The notes under the pieces: generated by a model | Database searches by the model: none | What the model was told of the DNA's origin: nothing | The model's input: only the letters and a program-made list of their open reading frames with translations | Position numbers and translations under genes: made by a program | Assembly: GCA_910585375.1 (NCBI GenBank) | Contig: CAJUCZ010000007.1 | Location: forward strand, 1-64,000 | Direction of reading: 5' to 3' | Origin: an uncultured Alphaproteobacteria bacterium | Lineage (GTDB): Bacteria; Pseudomonadota; Alphaproteobacteria; RF32; CAG-239 | DNA length: 64,000 nt | Shown here: positions 42,305-51,174 of the stretch, piece by piece | Layout: the number at the start of each line of letters is the position of its first letter | Numbering within the stretch: the first letter of the stretch is position 1

Positions 42305-43273
42305 ATGTTTGATAACAGCAATTCCAACAACGGGCAGCGGCGATTGCGCTTCAATTTCGGGAAGAAGTTTAAGTGCAAGCCTTATAATCACGAACTTTCG
42401 GAACAAGAAAACATGATGAATTTGATTAATGACTATCGCCAATGGCAGCAAGACAATCCGCAGCCGGATTGTTCCAATATGTCAACGCGCGAAGTTTTGG
42501 AAGCCATTGTAAGCGACTTTCGGGCGCAGCAACGGGAAGAGGAAGAAGCGAAAAAAGCCGCGCAAATGCAAGCACCGTATGGTTCGGCACAAACATCTTA
42601 TGTGCCGGCCGGTCAGGCAACTTACGGCGCAACGGAACAAATCGGCGCGGCACATCAAGACATCAACGGACCGCAAGAAAGCGGCTGGCAAAATATCGTC
42701 CGCAATGCCGATTATATGTCAACGGCGGCAAGGCAAGGATTATCCTATGGCTGGTCTGATGAGCTTGAGGGTGTGATTGGCGGGGTTGGATATGCCGTAG
42801 GCAGTCTTGTTCCAAGTTGGAATAAGAACAACGAAAGTATGTCTGAAGCATTTAAGCGGGGATATATAACCCACAGAGATGAAGAAAGGCAAAAACTTGA
42901 GGAAGCTCGTCAAAATGCACCTTTTTTGACGACTGTTTCCGAGGCTGCAGGCGCAATCGCTTCGCCGATTGGAGCGGCTAAGCTTCCTAATGCTCCATAT
43001 ATAAATGCCATAAAAAAAACACCATTGAAAAAAGCTACGTCTTATGGTAGTTTTTATGGTACAGGAACAGCCGAAAACGGAAATACCGTTGGAGAAACAT
43101 TGGGAAACTATGCCGAGAACGTGGGACTTGGGGCTGTTGGAGGAAGCATAGGGAATTGGGTTGGCGGCCAATTTTTTGGACGCGCCAATTTTCCTCCATT
43201 GCGTAATGTTTATGAGCAAATTACTGGAACAACTATCAATAAAGGGTATAACGTTGTTAAAGATAAAAAATAA
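42305..43273 (+). CDS. Mosaic glycine-rich protein with phage-type body and variable tail, copy 2
   Basis: A 322-residue protein, nearly identical to 17026-18066 over residues 1-92 and over the body (YMSTAARQGLSYGWSDELEG through GETLGNYAEN). The linker differs and is shorter, and the tail after YAEN is distinct: VGLGAVGGSIGNWVGGQFFG, then RANFPPLRNVYEQITG. That tail is closer to the displaced fragment at 15817-16221 than to copy 1. The spaced Gly pattern (GxxxGxxxG) suggests helix packing in a membrane. CGGAGAAG precedes the ATG. Function unknown. Confidence 0.75.
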   Translation: MFDNSNSNNGQRRLRFNFGKKFKCKPYNHELSEQENMMNLINDYRQWQQDNPQPDCSNMSTREVLEAIVSDFRAQQREEEEAKKAAQMQAPYGSAQTSYVPAGQATYGATEQIGAAHQDINGPQESGWQNIVRNADYMSTAARQGLSYGWSDELEGVIGGVGYAVGSLVPSWNKNNESMSEAFKRGYITHRDEERQKLEEARQNAPFLTTVSEAAGAIASPIGAAKLPNAPYINAIKKTPLKKATSYGSFYGTGTAENGNTVGETLGNYAENVGLGAVGGSIGNWVGGQFFGRANFPPLRNVYEQITGTTINKGYNVVKDKK

Positions 43274-43604
43274 TTTCAAAGAAAAAAAGAGTAATAAGAA
43301 AGAAATATTAATTGGGAGGATAAAAGATATTATTATCATTTTATCATCATTGGTTTTGCTTTATGCCTTAATTATAGTTCTAATACTGCATAAACTTGTA
43401 GCTATAAATTTTCTTATGATAGTATTTGACTTACTTCTTATGGTGGGTTTTATTATTCAATATAATTTTTTTAATTTTCCTCGTGACCCAAGAAATGATA
43501 TTTATCTTTTTTATGTAAACATAGCTTTAGTTTTTCTGTCTCTTATTATTTGTGTTCAACATTGGGAGATTGTTAAGCTAATCTTACAGCGTTATTTGGG
43601 GTAA
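43206..43604 (+). CDS. Small polytopic membrane protein, cassette family member 4
   Basis: Relative of 16690-17007 with three predicted membrane helices, the FNFPRDPRN motif and an identical ending WEIVKLILQRYLG. The position of the start Met in the relative is Lys here (KKSNKKEIL versus MDNKSTIL). The nearest in-frame ATGs are 43206 and 43212, inside the end of the mosaic gene, giving about 132 residues. Either translation starts there by coupling or the copy has lost its start. The start given is the best guess. Confidence 0.55.
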   Translation: MFMSKLLEQLSIKGITLLKIKNNFKEKKSNKKEILIGRIKDIIIILSSLVLLYALIIVLILHKLVAINFLMIVFDLLLMVGFIIQYNFFNFPRDPRNDIYLFYVNIALVFLSLIICVQHWEIVKLILQRYLG

Positions 43605-43658
43605 GGAAAATAATACAACCTCTTAAATATCCTAAAAAATGTTGGTAAGATAAGGCAA

Positions 43659-43688
43659 CTAAAAGGCAAGAATAATCTTGCCTTTTAG
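43659..43688. terminator. Intrinsic terminator, repeated type (copy 3)
   Basis: CTAAAAGGCAAGA, loop, TCTTGCCTTTTAG, as at 15424 and 16606. It ends the mosaic cassette on the plus strand. Confidence 0.85.
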
Positions 43689-43754
43689 CTTATAGCAAAA
43701 CATCTTTTATTAAAAAAAGAAAATAAGATCGCTTGATTTTAACTTTTTTTCTGT

Positions 43755-43950
43755 TAAACTAAAGGCAGCAGTAAGAGATTGCTGCCAGGGGCGTCGAAAA
43801 CCTCTAAAAGAATCAGTCTATGCGCATGGACTTTAAAAATAATGCGCTGGCATCTATATGCCCTGTTACGGGTGGATGTCGGCGAATAAGGCTCAGCCAA
43901 ATAAGCCGAGCCATCTGATTCTTTATGGTTTTCGAACATCCGCCCGCCTC
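43755..43950 (-). ncRNA. Structured RNA C, related architecture
   Basis: Minus strand. In plus coordinates CGAAAACC (43795-43802) pairs with GGTTTTCG (43927-43934) and AAAGAATCAG (43807-43816) pairs with CTGATTCTTT (43915-43924). Internal hairpins include GGCAT-ctat-ATGCC and GGCTC with GAGCC. The 3' end is GGCAGCA, loop, TGCTGCC, followed on the minus strand by TTTAGTTT. The order (5' GC-rich element, long A/U helix with CGAAAAC/GUUUUCG, purine/C-rich linker, terminator) matches RNAs A and B. No HTH gene follows; the mosaic cassette faces it instead. Confidence 0.55.
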
Positions 43951-44105
43951 TTTAACAAGTTGCGGGTTATTTTTATTGGACTTTAAGTTGTTGAAGTTGG
44001 GAAAGAGGGGGAATGGTTACACCTCCTCTTTCTCGTTGAAAAAAGGCGAAGTCTTACAGAGATAAGCATAAAGGAAGGGGAGAGCCAGCGCCCTCCTCTT
44101 TTGTT
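43951..44105. other. Intergenic region between RNA C and pepF
   Basis: No gene seen. An inverted repeat AAAGAGG (about 44003) with CCTCTTT (about 44027), and a GGAG/CTCC-rich hairpin just after pepF followed by TTTTGTTTT-type sequence (44078-44105), may act as terminators for pepF on the minus strand. Confidence 0.4.
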
Positions 44106-45896
44106 TTACAGCTTTAATTTTTTATCCAGCCGTTCCAGCTCGTCGATATAGCTGGAAATCAGGCTCAAGCCCTTGTTCCAGAATTCCGGACTCCTGGCGT
44201 CCAGACCAAAAGGTTTGAGCAGCTGGTCATATTTTTTGCTGCCGGTATGCGCCAGCATATCAAGGTATTTGTCTTCAAAATTCTTAACCGAACCTTCCTG
44301 ATAGACCTGATACAGCGAATTTACCAGACAATCGGCAAAGGAATAGGCATAAACATAGAAGGGCAAAAAGAAGAAATGTCCGACCTGCGACCAGATATGA
44401 GCGGAGTTTTCATCTACCACCACAGACGGTCCGAGGCAGGCTTTCATCTCTTCACCCCAGATTTGGCACAGGCGTTCGTCCGACAGCTCGCCGTTTTTAC
44501 GTTCATCATGAGCGCGGGTTTCAAAAAAGTGAAAGCTGATCTGGCGCAGCGCGGTATTAATCATATCATTAACCTTGCCGGCAATCAGGCAAAGTTTGTC
44601 TTTGTCATCCTTAGTCCGGCGCAGCAGCGACTGAAATGTGACCATCTCGCCAAAAACGGAAGCGACCTCCGCCAAGGTCATCGGCATATCGTCATTCAAA
44701 GCCCCCTGAGCCTTGCTCAGGCGCATATGGCAACCGTGTCCGAGTTCGTGCGCCAGTGTCAGAACGTCATTCTGCTTGCCGACAAAGTTCAAAAACAGGT
44801 ACGGGTGCATCTCATTGGAGCAGGAATGGGCAAAAGCACCGCTTCTTTTGCCGTCGCGCGGCGGAACGTCAATCCAGTCATTCTTAAAGAAGTCCACCGC
44901 CTGCGCATGAAGCTTGGGCGAAAATTCGTGATAAGCATTCAGCACGGTATCAACAGCCTCTTTCCAACTGTAATGCGTGTCATGGCAGAAAGGCAGCGGG
45001 GCGTTTCTGTCCCAGTACTGAATCTTCTTAACGCCGAGCCATTTGGCTTTCAGTTTGTAAAAACGGTGAGAGATTTCGGCATATTTTTTGCGCACGGATT
45101 CAGCCAGCGCCTCGACTGCCGCATCTTCCACATTCTCGGACAGATTGCGTTCGGCTATCGGGGTCTTAAAGCCGCGGCGGGTATCTTCCGTCGCCTTGTC
45201 TTTGATGACCATGTTATAAATAAAGGAATATAACGCCGAATTTTCTTTGCTGACGCGGTTGATTTCCTTGCCGGCCTTTTCTCTGACGGCAGGATCTTTG
45301 TCCAACAGCAGTTTGCTGATTTCGGCATCGTTATAATTTTTGCCGTCAACGGTATAGACCAGACGCGATGAGCTTTCTTCATACAGCCGCACCCAGGCAC
45401 TGCCCGAGGTAAGCGACTTTTCCAGCAGCAATTCTTCCAAGTCTTCCGAGAGCTCGTATTTCTTAAAGCGGCGGACGCGTTCCAGCCACGGCTTGAAGAA
45501 GGCAACGGCTTTGTCTTTCAGCAGTTCTTTGACCTGAGCGTCGGAAAGTTTGTTGATTTCCAGCGTGAAGAAAACGACCGGCTTGCTGTAGTCGGTAAGT
45601 TTTTCGCTGATGGTCTGATAAAAAGCAATGGCTTTGGCATTTTTCATCTGTGTATTCATGTTCAGGCTGGCATAGCTGGCCAGATTCTCGGCTTTGATTG
45701 CCATTTGTTCATAAGTTTGCAGCATTTTGATAAAGTCGGCAGCGCTCAACCCGCCAATTTTGCCCTTGTATTTTTTGGCAAAGGCCTGATTGTCCTTTTT
45801 GAACTTTTCCAAATCGCGTTCAATGGCAGGATCGTCCATGCCTTTATACAAATCACTCAGATCCCAGCCAGGGAGTTTTTCTTTTTTCTCAGCCAT
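44106..45896 (-). CDS. pepF: Oligoendopeptidase F family metallopeptidase
   Basis: Zinc peptidase of family M3B that degrades short peptides in the cytoplasm. It is 596 residues from ATG 45896. The zinc motif HExxH is in LTLAHELGHGCHMRL (about 385), with the downstream Glu in LAEVASVFGEM. The N-terminal domain (LPGWDLSDLYKGMDDPAIER) is typical of the family. Its start is joined to the preceding gene as TGATG. Third gene of an operon with 46315-47052 and 45896-46318. Confidence 0.94.
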   Translation of the reverse strand: MAEKKEKLPGWDLSDLYKGMDDPAIERDLEKFKKDNQAFAKKYKGKIGGLSAADFIKMLQTYEQMAIKAENLASYASLNMNTQMKNAKAIAFYQTISEKLTDYSKPVVFFTLEINKLSDAQVKELLKDKAVAFFKPWLERVRRFKKYELSEDLEELLLEKSLTSGSAWVRLYEESSSRLVYTVDGKNYNDAEISKLLLDKDPAVREKAGKEINRVSKENSALYSFIYNMVIKDKATEDTRRGFKTPIAERNLSENVEDAAVEALAESVRKKYAEISHRFYKLKAKWLGVKKIQYWDRNAPLPFCHDTHYSWKEAVDTVLNAYHEFSPKLHAQAVDFFKNDWIDVPPRDGKRSGAFAHSCSNEMHPYLFLNFVGKQNDVLTLAHELGHGCHMRLSKAQGALNDDMPMTLAEVASVFGEMVTFQSLLRRTKDDKDKLCLIAGKVNDMINTALRQISFHFFETRAHDERKNGELSDERLCQIWGEEMKACLGPSVVVDENSAHIWSQVGHFFFLPFYVYAYSFADCLVNSLYQVYQEGSVKNFEDKYLDMLAHTGSKKYDQLLKPFGLDARSPEFWNKGLSLISSYIDELERLDKKLKL

Positions 45897-46318
45897 CAAA
45901 TTTCACCTTTCATTTCTTTCAGTTGGCGCATGGTTTCCCGCATATCGGGGTGCGCCTCATAATATTCTTTTTGTCCGTCCAGATAGTCTGCCTCGTCTTC
46001 AGGATCTGACAAATCGGGCGTAAAGTAATAATTGCTCCACGGACGGAGCTGTTGTCCCCGCAGCCACCGGCCAAAACCGTCGGCAATCACGTTGACATCG
46101 CAGCCGGCGCCGGACAGGACGGCACCAAGCGTACAGAAAAAGCGGTTTTGCGTGCAATCCTGAATTTCATTTGCCATATCTTCCGTACACCGGCTAAAAC
46201 CGCGGTGCTGATTGTCATGGTGCGGCGCAAAGGCGACAATCATGAAAAAGACCAGAAACCAGAAGATTATCAGGCCGATGAAGATTCCAAACCAGTATTG
46301 CTTCAAAAAACGCATCAT
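45896..46318 (-). CDS. Small single-pass membrane protein, unknown
   Basis: A 140-residue protein with one N-terminal membrane helix (WFGIFIGLIIFWFLVFFMIV) and an extracytoplasmic domain with four Cys (FSRCTEDMANEIQDCTQNRF; CTLGAVLSGAGCDVNV) that could form disulfides. The C-terminus is charged (EYYEAHPDMRETMRQLKEMK). It overlaps both neighbours, so it belongs to a tight operon. Family not recognised. Confidence 0.7.
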   Translation of the reverse strand: MMRFLKQYWFGIFIGLIIFWFLVFFMIVAFAPHHDNQHRGFSRCTEDMANEIQDCTQNRFFCTLGAVLSGAGCDVNVIADGFGRWLRGQQLRPWSNYYFTPDLSDPEDEADYLDGQKEYYEAHPDMRETMRQLKEMKGEI

Positions 46319-47052
46319 TTTCCTTTACGGGCATTCAGATATTGTTCCAACAGCGCCAGTTCCTCCCTTGTATTGGCACCGGCGACTTCTTCGGCGCTGC
46401 ATTCGACCATGCCGCATTTCATGCCGTGGCGGTTGGCAATGCCGACAACATCTGTTAAATAGTATTCGCCGGACGCGTTTTCATTACTGACCGCGCCCAA
46501 AAGTTCAAACATTTCAGAGCTGTCAAAGCACATACAACCGGAGTTGCACAGGTTAATCTGACGCTGTTCCTCCGTAGCGTCCTTATACTCGACAATTTCT
46601 TTCAGCTCGTCGCCGTGCATAATCAGGCGGCCGTAACGCGCCGGATCCTGCGGACGAAAGCCCAAGACCACAACGGCATAGCCTTCGCGGCGTTTTTGAA
46701 CAGCCTTCAAAAAAGTTTCCCGCGTGATGATCGGGCTGTCGCCGAAAATAACCAGAACATCGCCTTCAAAACCGCAGAGATTTTTGCGGGCGGACAAAAC
46801 GGCATGGCCGGTGCCAAGCTGTTTTTCCTGCACTGCGGTTTCATAGGGCGCAACCTCTTTGGCAACCATTTGTCCGTCCGGCGCAATCACGGTAATGATT
46901 TTGTCGGCACCCAAATTTTCCAGTGTTTCGATAATATGGCGAATCATCGGTTTGCCGTTCAGCGGCATCATGACTTTCGGCAGGTCCGACTTCATGCGCG
47001 TCCCCTTGCCGGCGCCCAGAATAATGGCGGCGATTTTTTTGCTGTTATTCAT
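46315..47052 (-). CDS. Stand-alone GlmU-type uridylyltransferase domain
   Basis: A 245-residue nucleotidyltransferase matching only the N-terminal half of GlmU (UDP-GlcNAc synthesis from GlcNAc-1-P and UTP). Motifs: IILGAGKGTRMKSDLPKVMM (nucleotide loop), EKQLGTGHAV, VLVIFGDSPII and NSGCMCFDSSEMF. The left-handed beta-helix acetyltransferase half of bifunctional GlmU (about 200 further residues) is missing and the next gene is unrelated. It either works with a separate acetyltransferase or serves another sugar-1-phosphate. It overlaps the next gene by four bases. Confidence 0.85.
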   Translation of the reverse strand: MNNSKKIAAIILGAGKGTRMKSDLPKVMMPLNGKPMIRHIIETLENLGADKIITVIAPDGQMVAKEVAPYETAVQEKQLGTGHAVLSARKNLCGFEGDVLVIFGDSPIITRETFLKAVQKRREGYAVVVLGFRPQDPARYGRLIMHGDELKEIVEYKDATEEQRQINLCNSGCMCFDSSEMFELLGAVSNENASGEYYLTDVVGIANRHGMKCGMVECSAEEVAGANTREELALLEQYLNARKGK

Positions 47053-47149
47053 TATCTTTCCATCTCCAGTTCAAAAATTATGATAATTTTAATAATTCAT
47101 ACAATACAATAGCATCTATATCTATTTGGTTAACATAAGGCAATATTTT

Positions 47150-49216
47150 ATGAGAAAACATTTTTTTGCAATATATTTCATTGCAGCGGCTCTGATGACG
47201 GTGCATAACTCTTATGCCGGCACACAGGAGGTTATGTCGCTTGAAGAAGCCAACCGCGTACGTCAGAGCAGCGTTTTGCCCGAAGGACGTACGGACACAC
47301 AGGAGGTCAGCTTTTCTTCTCCCAGAGAAATGTTTAATTATATGAAAAACCGGCTCAAGGGCGCGATTGTAACCAAGTATGATCCGGCCAGCGCCTCTAA
47401 CGGCAGTACGGCAACCAGCGTTGACGAGGATCCGTTGCCGCAGGATATGGAAGCACAGAAATCCACTTTTCAGAAAATTTATGAAGATGCCATTAAACGG
47501 ATTGAAAATGAAGACCGGTCTCCAGTTGCCGCTCCGGCGCCTTTTCCGTCAGAAATCAGACATAGCGCTCCGGTTGACGCCATAGACATTTTGCTGCCGC
47601 CGCTGAACGAGCGGGTGAGAGTGCCGGCTTTTGAACATATTCCTTATTTGTTTTCCCAGATAGAGGTTTTGCCGGACGGGTTGATTAAGGTTGAAGAAAC
47701 GGTGATTGTTATTGCCAACGGCATCAAGCTCAAAACGCCGCTGGTACTGCCCATTCCCAGCCGCGTGTTTTCCCGCGACGGAAAAGCACGCAATACGGAC
47801 GCCAGCCTTATCGGCGTCACAATCAACGATATGCCGGTAGAATATAAAATTGACCGGCACGGCGGCTCGACCCTGCTTATGCCCAAAAAGAATTTTGCAC
47901 TGGAAAACGGCGTTTACCGCTATGTCTTTACTTATGTTATTGACCGTCAGATTTGGAGCTATCCGGATTTTGACGAGCTTTACTGGAACGTGACCGGAGG
48001 CGCCTGGAATTTGGTAGTTGCCCGTGCCGGTGCGACGATTGTTCTGCCGCGCGGGACCAGTCCGATTGCCCAAAGTTTGGCCATCGGGTATCCGGGACGG
48101 CTGCGGATTGACAACGGTACAATCACGCGCGATGCGCCTAATTCAGTCGGTTTTGTGGCGCAAGAACCGCTGTTTTTGGCCGAAAGCATGCATATTGGCG
48201 TGGAAATTCCCAAAGGCGTGATTGCGGCACCGACTTTATCCAATCGAATCGCTTGGGCAATTGCCGATTACGGCGACACTATTTTTGCGCTTATCGGCCT
48301 GCTGATTGTACTTGGCGCGTATATGGCCTCGTGGAAATATATTCAGAAGAATCCCAAAAAAGTTTCTTTCTCACTTAAAAAAACGCCAATGATGATGCGC
48401 TATCTGGCAAAAGGAACTTATGACAAGGTCAGTTTCGGAGCTTTCCTGCTGGATTTGTTTAAGAAAAACATTATTGACATTCAGCAGTCGGACGACAATA
48501 TCCTTTTGGTCAAAAAAACTGACAATCTGAAAGTGTTGAACCAAAATGAGCAAAATGCCGTTAAGGAGCTTTTTGGCCCCAAAGATGCCGTTTTGCAAGT
48601 CAAAGGCAATATGCTTAAACTCAAAAGAGCATATCGTCACATCGGGCAAGACCTGAAGACCAAATTCAACTTTTTTGCCCTCAGGCTCAATTCCGGTTAT
48701 CTGTTGTTCAGTATCGGCATGCTGCTGATGACGGAGTGGTTTATTGCCATGCTTTCTCCCGATACCGTTCAGGTTTTTGTTTCTTTGTTATCAACAACGG
48801 TTGCTTTCGGCTTTTATCTGGTTTTCTTCAGCATCCGTTGGAAAAATAAGGCGGTAAATATTCTTTGCAAAGTTTTTGCCTTCTTATTTATGTTATTGAG
48901 CTTTGTAATTTTTTGCGCCAAAGTCAGCATGTGGTCAGCGCTTTTTCTTTGCGCCACCATGGTGGTTATTCTTGTCTTCAGCCGCAAATACACACAAAGA
49001 AGCGGCCTGATGCAGGGGCATATTGCCGATGCCCGCGGATATGCTGACTATTTGACGCAAAACCGCGAAAACATTATGCTCGGAAAAGATTTTATCAACC
49101 AGCAGGCTAATATTCTGGCTCTGGAAGTTGACAAGCTGTACTCCAAGGACAATTCAAATGTTAAGGATTATTACAAGCTAGATATTGTTAAAAACATTAT
49201 TGACAGGATGTCATAA
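47150..49216 (+). CDS. DUF2207 membrane protein
   Basis: A 688-residue protein from ATG 47150. Signal peptide (HFFAIYFIAAALMTVHNSYA), a Pro/Ser linker, then the DUF2207 periplasmic domain (IEVLPDGLIKVEETVIVIAN; YRYVFTYVIDRQIWSYPDFD; ELYWNVTGGAW). A membrane helix near residue 385 (IFALIGLLIVLGAYMASW) is followed by a cytoplasmic domain and two or three more helices. The C-terminal GRG-like GYADYLTQNRENI segment fits the family. Function of the family is unknown. Upstream AAGG is loosely spaced. Confidence 0.88.
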   Translation: MRKHFFAIYFIAAALMTVHNSYAGTQEVMSLEEANRVRQSSVLPEGRTDTQEVSFSSPREMFNYMKNRLKGAIVTKYDPASASNGSTATSVDEDPLPQDMEAQKSTFQKIYEDAIKRIENEDRSPVAAPAPFPSEIRHSAPVDAIDILLPPLNERVRVPAFEHIPYLFSQIEVLPDGLIKVEETVIVIANGIKLKTPLVLPIPSRVFSRDGKARNTDASLIGVTINDMPVEYKIDRHGGSTLLMPKKNFALENGVYRYVFTYVIDRQIWSYPDFDELYWNVTGGAWNLVVARAGATIVLPRGTSPIAQSLAIGYPGRLRIDNGTITRDAPNSVGFVAQEPLFLAESMHIGVEIPKGVIAAPTLSNRIAWAIADYGDTIFALIGLLIVLGAYMASWKYIQKNPKKVSFSLKKTPMMMRYLAKGTYDKVSFGAFLLDLFKKNIIDIQQSDDNILLVKKTDNLKVLNQNEQNAVKELFGPKDAVLQVKGNMLKLKRAYRHIGQDLKTKFNFFALRLNSGYLLFSIGMLLMTEWFIAMLSPDTVQVFVSLLSTTVAFGFYLVFFSIRWKNKAVNILCKVFAFLFMLLSFVIFCAKVSMWSALFLCATMVVILVFSRKYTQRSGLMQGHIADARGYADYLTQNRENIMLGKDFINQQANILALEVDKLYSKDNSNVKDYYKLDIVKNIIDRMS

Positions 49217-49245
49217 AAGTTGCGGCTGTCTGACAAGCGATACAA

Positions 49246-49288
49246 ACAACCCCGCGTCTGAAATAATGGCGCGGGGTTGTTTTTTTTG
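49246..49288. terminator. Bidirectional intrinsic terminator
   Basis: ACAACCCCGCG, thirteen-base loop, CGCGGGGTTGT, then seven Ts. It separates the convergent DUF2207 gene and tsf. Confidence 0.85.
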
Positions 49289-49302
49289 ATTAACAAGAAG
49301 AA

Positions 49303-50229
49303 TTATTTTGTCAGCTGAGCAGCAACTTCGGCGGCAAAATCTTCTTCTTTTTTCTGCAGGCCTTCACCCAGACGGAAGCAGACATATTCTTTCAGTTTAA
49401 TGTCCGCGCCCATTTCTTTGGCAGCATCGGCAATAACCTGTTTAACCTTTTTATCCGGATCCATAATGTAAGCCTGTTCTTCCAGAACGACTTCGTCATA
49501 ATATTTGCGAACACGGCCTTCAACCATTTTCTCAATGATGTTTTCCGGTTTGCCGGAAGCTTTTGCCTGTTCGGAAAAAATGGCTTTTTCGCGTTCAACG
49601 GCTGCCGGATCAACAGAGGCAACATCCAAGAACAACGGATTGGAAGCAGCAATGTGCATTGCAATATGTTTGCCGAGTTCGGCTAATTTTGCTTTATCAC
49701 CGGCAGATTCCAAAGCAACCAAAACACCGATTTTGCCGAGGTTCGGCTGAACGGCATTGTGAACATAAGAAGCGATAGCTCCGTCGGCAACTTCAATTCT
49801 TTTGGCGCGGCGCAGATTCATGTTCTCGCCGATTTTGGCAATCATGTCCGTTAAGCGTTCTTCAAAAGATTTGTTGACTTTCGGGCATTGGAAAGTCTTC
49901 ATGTCGCAGACTTCGCCATTGCGAAGCAACGCAACGGTGGCAGCATCTTTAACATAGTCTTGGAAAATGTCGTTTTTGGCAACAAAGTCGGTTTCGGAGT
50001 TAACCTCCACAACAGCACCGGCATTTCCGTCAACAGCAACGGCAACTAAACCTTCGGCTGCAATACGGCTGGCCTTTTTGGCAGCAGAGGCCAGACCTTT
50101 TTTTCTGAGCCAGTCAACAGCCTGTTCCATGTCCCCGTTGGTTTCGGTCAGGGCTTTTTTGCAATCCAGCATTCCGGCACCGGTCGTTTCTCTGAGTTCT
50201 TTAACCATAGCGGCAGTAATATTTGTCAT
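49303..50229 (-). CDS. tsf: Elongation factor Ts
   Basis: Nucleotide-exchange factor for EF-Tu. It is 308 residues. The N-terminal UBA-like part ITAAMVKELRETTGAGMLDC is followed by KKALTETNGDMEQAVDWLRK and EVNSETDFVAKNDIF, the hallmark EF-Ts motifs. It lies 105 bp downstream of rpsB, in the common rpsB-tsf order. Confidence 0.98.
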   Translation of the reverse strand: MTNITAAMVKELRETTGAGMLDCKKALTETNGDMEQAVDWLRKKGLASAAKKASRIAAEGLVAVAVDGNAGAVVEVNSETDFVAKNDIFQDYVKDAATVALLRNGEVCDMKTFQCPKVNKSFEERLTDMIAKIGENMNLRRAKRIEVADGAIASYVHNAVQPNLGKIGVLVALESAGDKAKLAELGKHIAMHIAASNPLFLDVASVDPAAVEREKAIFSEQAKASGKPENIIEKMVEGRVRKYYDEVVLEEQAYIMDPDKKVKQVIADAAKEMGADIKLKEYVCFRLGEGLQKKEEDFAAEVAAQLTK

Positions 50230-50334
50230 TCTTTATGTCCTTTAATAAAAATTTAAATAAGGGCGATATCTTATGATTTATGCAAAAAGATAAGATACCG
50301 CCGCAAATTTTTGCCAAGCTCTTAATAAAAAGAA

Positions 50335-51153
50335 CTATTCGGCGCTTTCGGCAGAAGCTTCGGCTTCCGCAGCAGCTTTTTTGGAAGTTCTTTTTCTGGC
50401 CGGTTTGGCAGCAGCTTCAACGCCTTCGACCATTTCTTCCACTTTAACGCCTTGAGCGGCGATTTCGGCCTGCATACCGTCAAGAACGGCACCGGAAACC
50501 AAATCGCAGTAGAACTGAATGGCGCGGATTGCGTCATCGTTACCCGGAACAGGGAAGTCAACGGCATAGGGGTCAGCGTTGGTATCGCAGATACCGATAA
50601 CCGGAATACCGAGTTTTTTGGCTTCTTTAATTGCCAGAGTTTCTTTCGGCGTATCAACAACGAACAACAGGTCAGGCTGGCCGCCCATGTTCATGATACC
50701 GCCGAGTTCGAGTTCGAGTTTTTCCTGTTCTTTTTTCAGGTTGAGCATTTCTTTTTTGGTATAACCGTCATAAGCATTTTTCTCGGCCATGTCTTTGAGT
50801 TTGGCAAGGCGGGAAATTGATTTGTAAACGGTTTTCCAGTTGGTCAGCATACCGCCGAGCCAACGATGGTTAACATAATACTGTCCGCATCTTTCAGCGT
50901 TTTCTTTAATAATGTCCTGAGCCTGTCTTTTGGTTCCGACAAACAAAACTTTACCGCCGTTTGCGGCAATGTCTCTGGCCGTAGCCAAAGCCGTATACAG
51001 CATCGGGTAAGTTTTTTGCAGATCGATAATGTGGATATTATCTTTTTTGCCATAAATGTACGGAGCCATTTTCGGGTTCCAGCGGCGGGCATGGTGTCCG
51101 AAGTGAACGCCGGCCTCAACCATTTGACGTAACGTAAACGTAGGAATTGTCAT
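50335..51153 (-). CDS. rpsB: 30S ribosomal protein S2
   Basis: 272 residues. Family features: FTLRQMVEAGVHFGHHARRW, NPKMAPYIYGKKDNIHIIDL, YVNHRWLGGMLTNWKT, PDLLFVVDTPKETLAIKEA and IPVIGICDTNADPYAVDFPV. The last 30 residues are a Lys/Ala/Glu-rich extension (AAKPARKRTSKKAAAEAEAS), as in several alphaproteobacteria. First gene of the rpsB-tsf unit, with a structured leader upstream. Confidence 0.98.
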   Translation of the reverse strand: MTIPTFTLRQMVEAGVHFGHHARRWNPKMAPYIYGKKDNIHIIDLQKTYPMLYTALATARDIAANGGKVLFVGTKRQAQDIIKENAERCGQYYVNHRWLGGMLTNWKTVYKSISRLAKLKDMAEKNAYDGYTKKEMLNLKKEQEKLELELGGIMNMGGQPDLLFVVDTPKETLAIKEAKKLGIPVIGICDTNADPYAVDFPVPGNDDAIRAIQFYCDLVSGAVLDGMQAEIAAQGVKVEEMVEGVEAAAKPARKRTSKKAAAEAEASAESAE

Positions 51154-51174
51154 ATTATATTTATCCTTAATTTT

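Larger units (their letters stand above)
42153..43690 (+). repeat. Long inverted repeat arm 2 (mosaic gene locus)
   Basis: Inverted counterpart of 16600-18220. The match begins 20 bases from the dnaK promoter element and runs through leader, most of the mosaic gene, the end of the membrane-protein gene and the terminator. Confidence 0.85.

Noticed and set aside
43754..43939. 61-residue minus-strand open frame
   Set aside because: It coincides with structured RNA C and has no ribosome-binding site or family resemblance.
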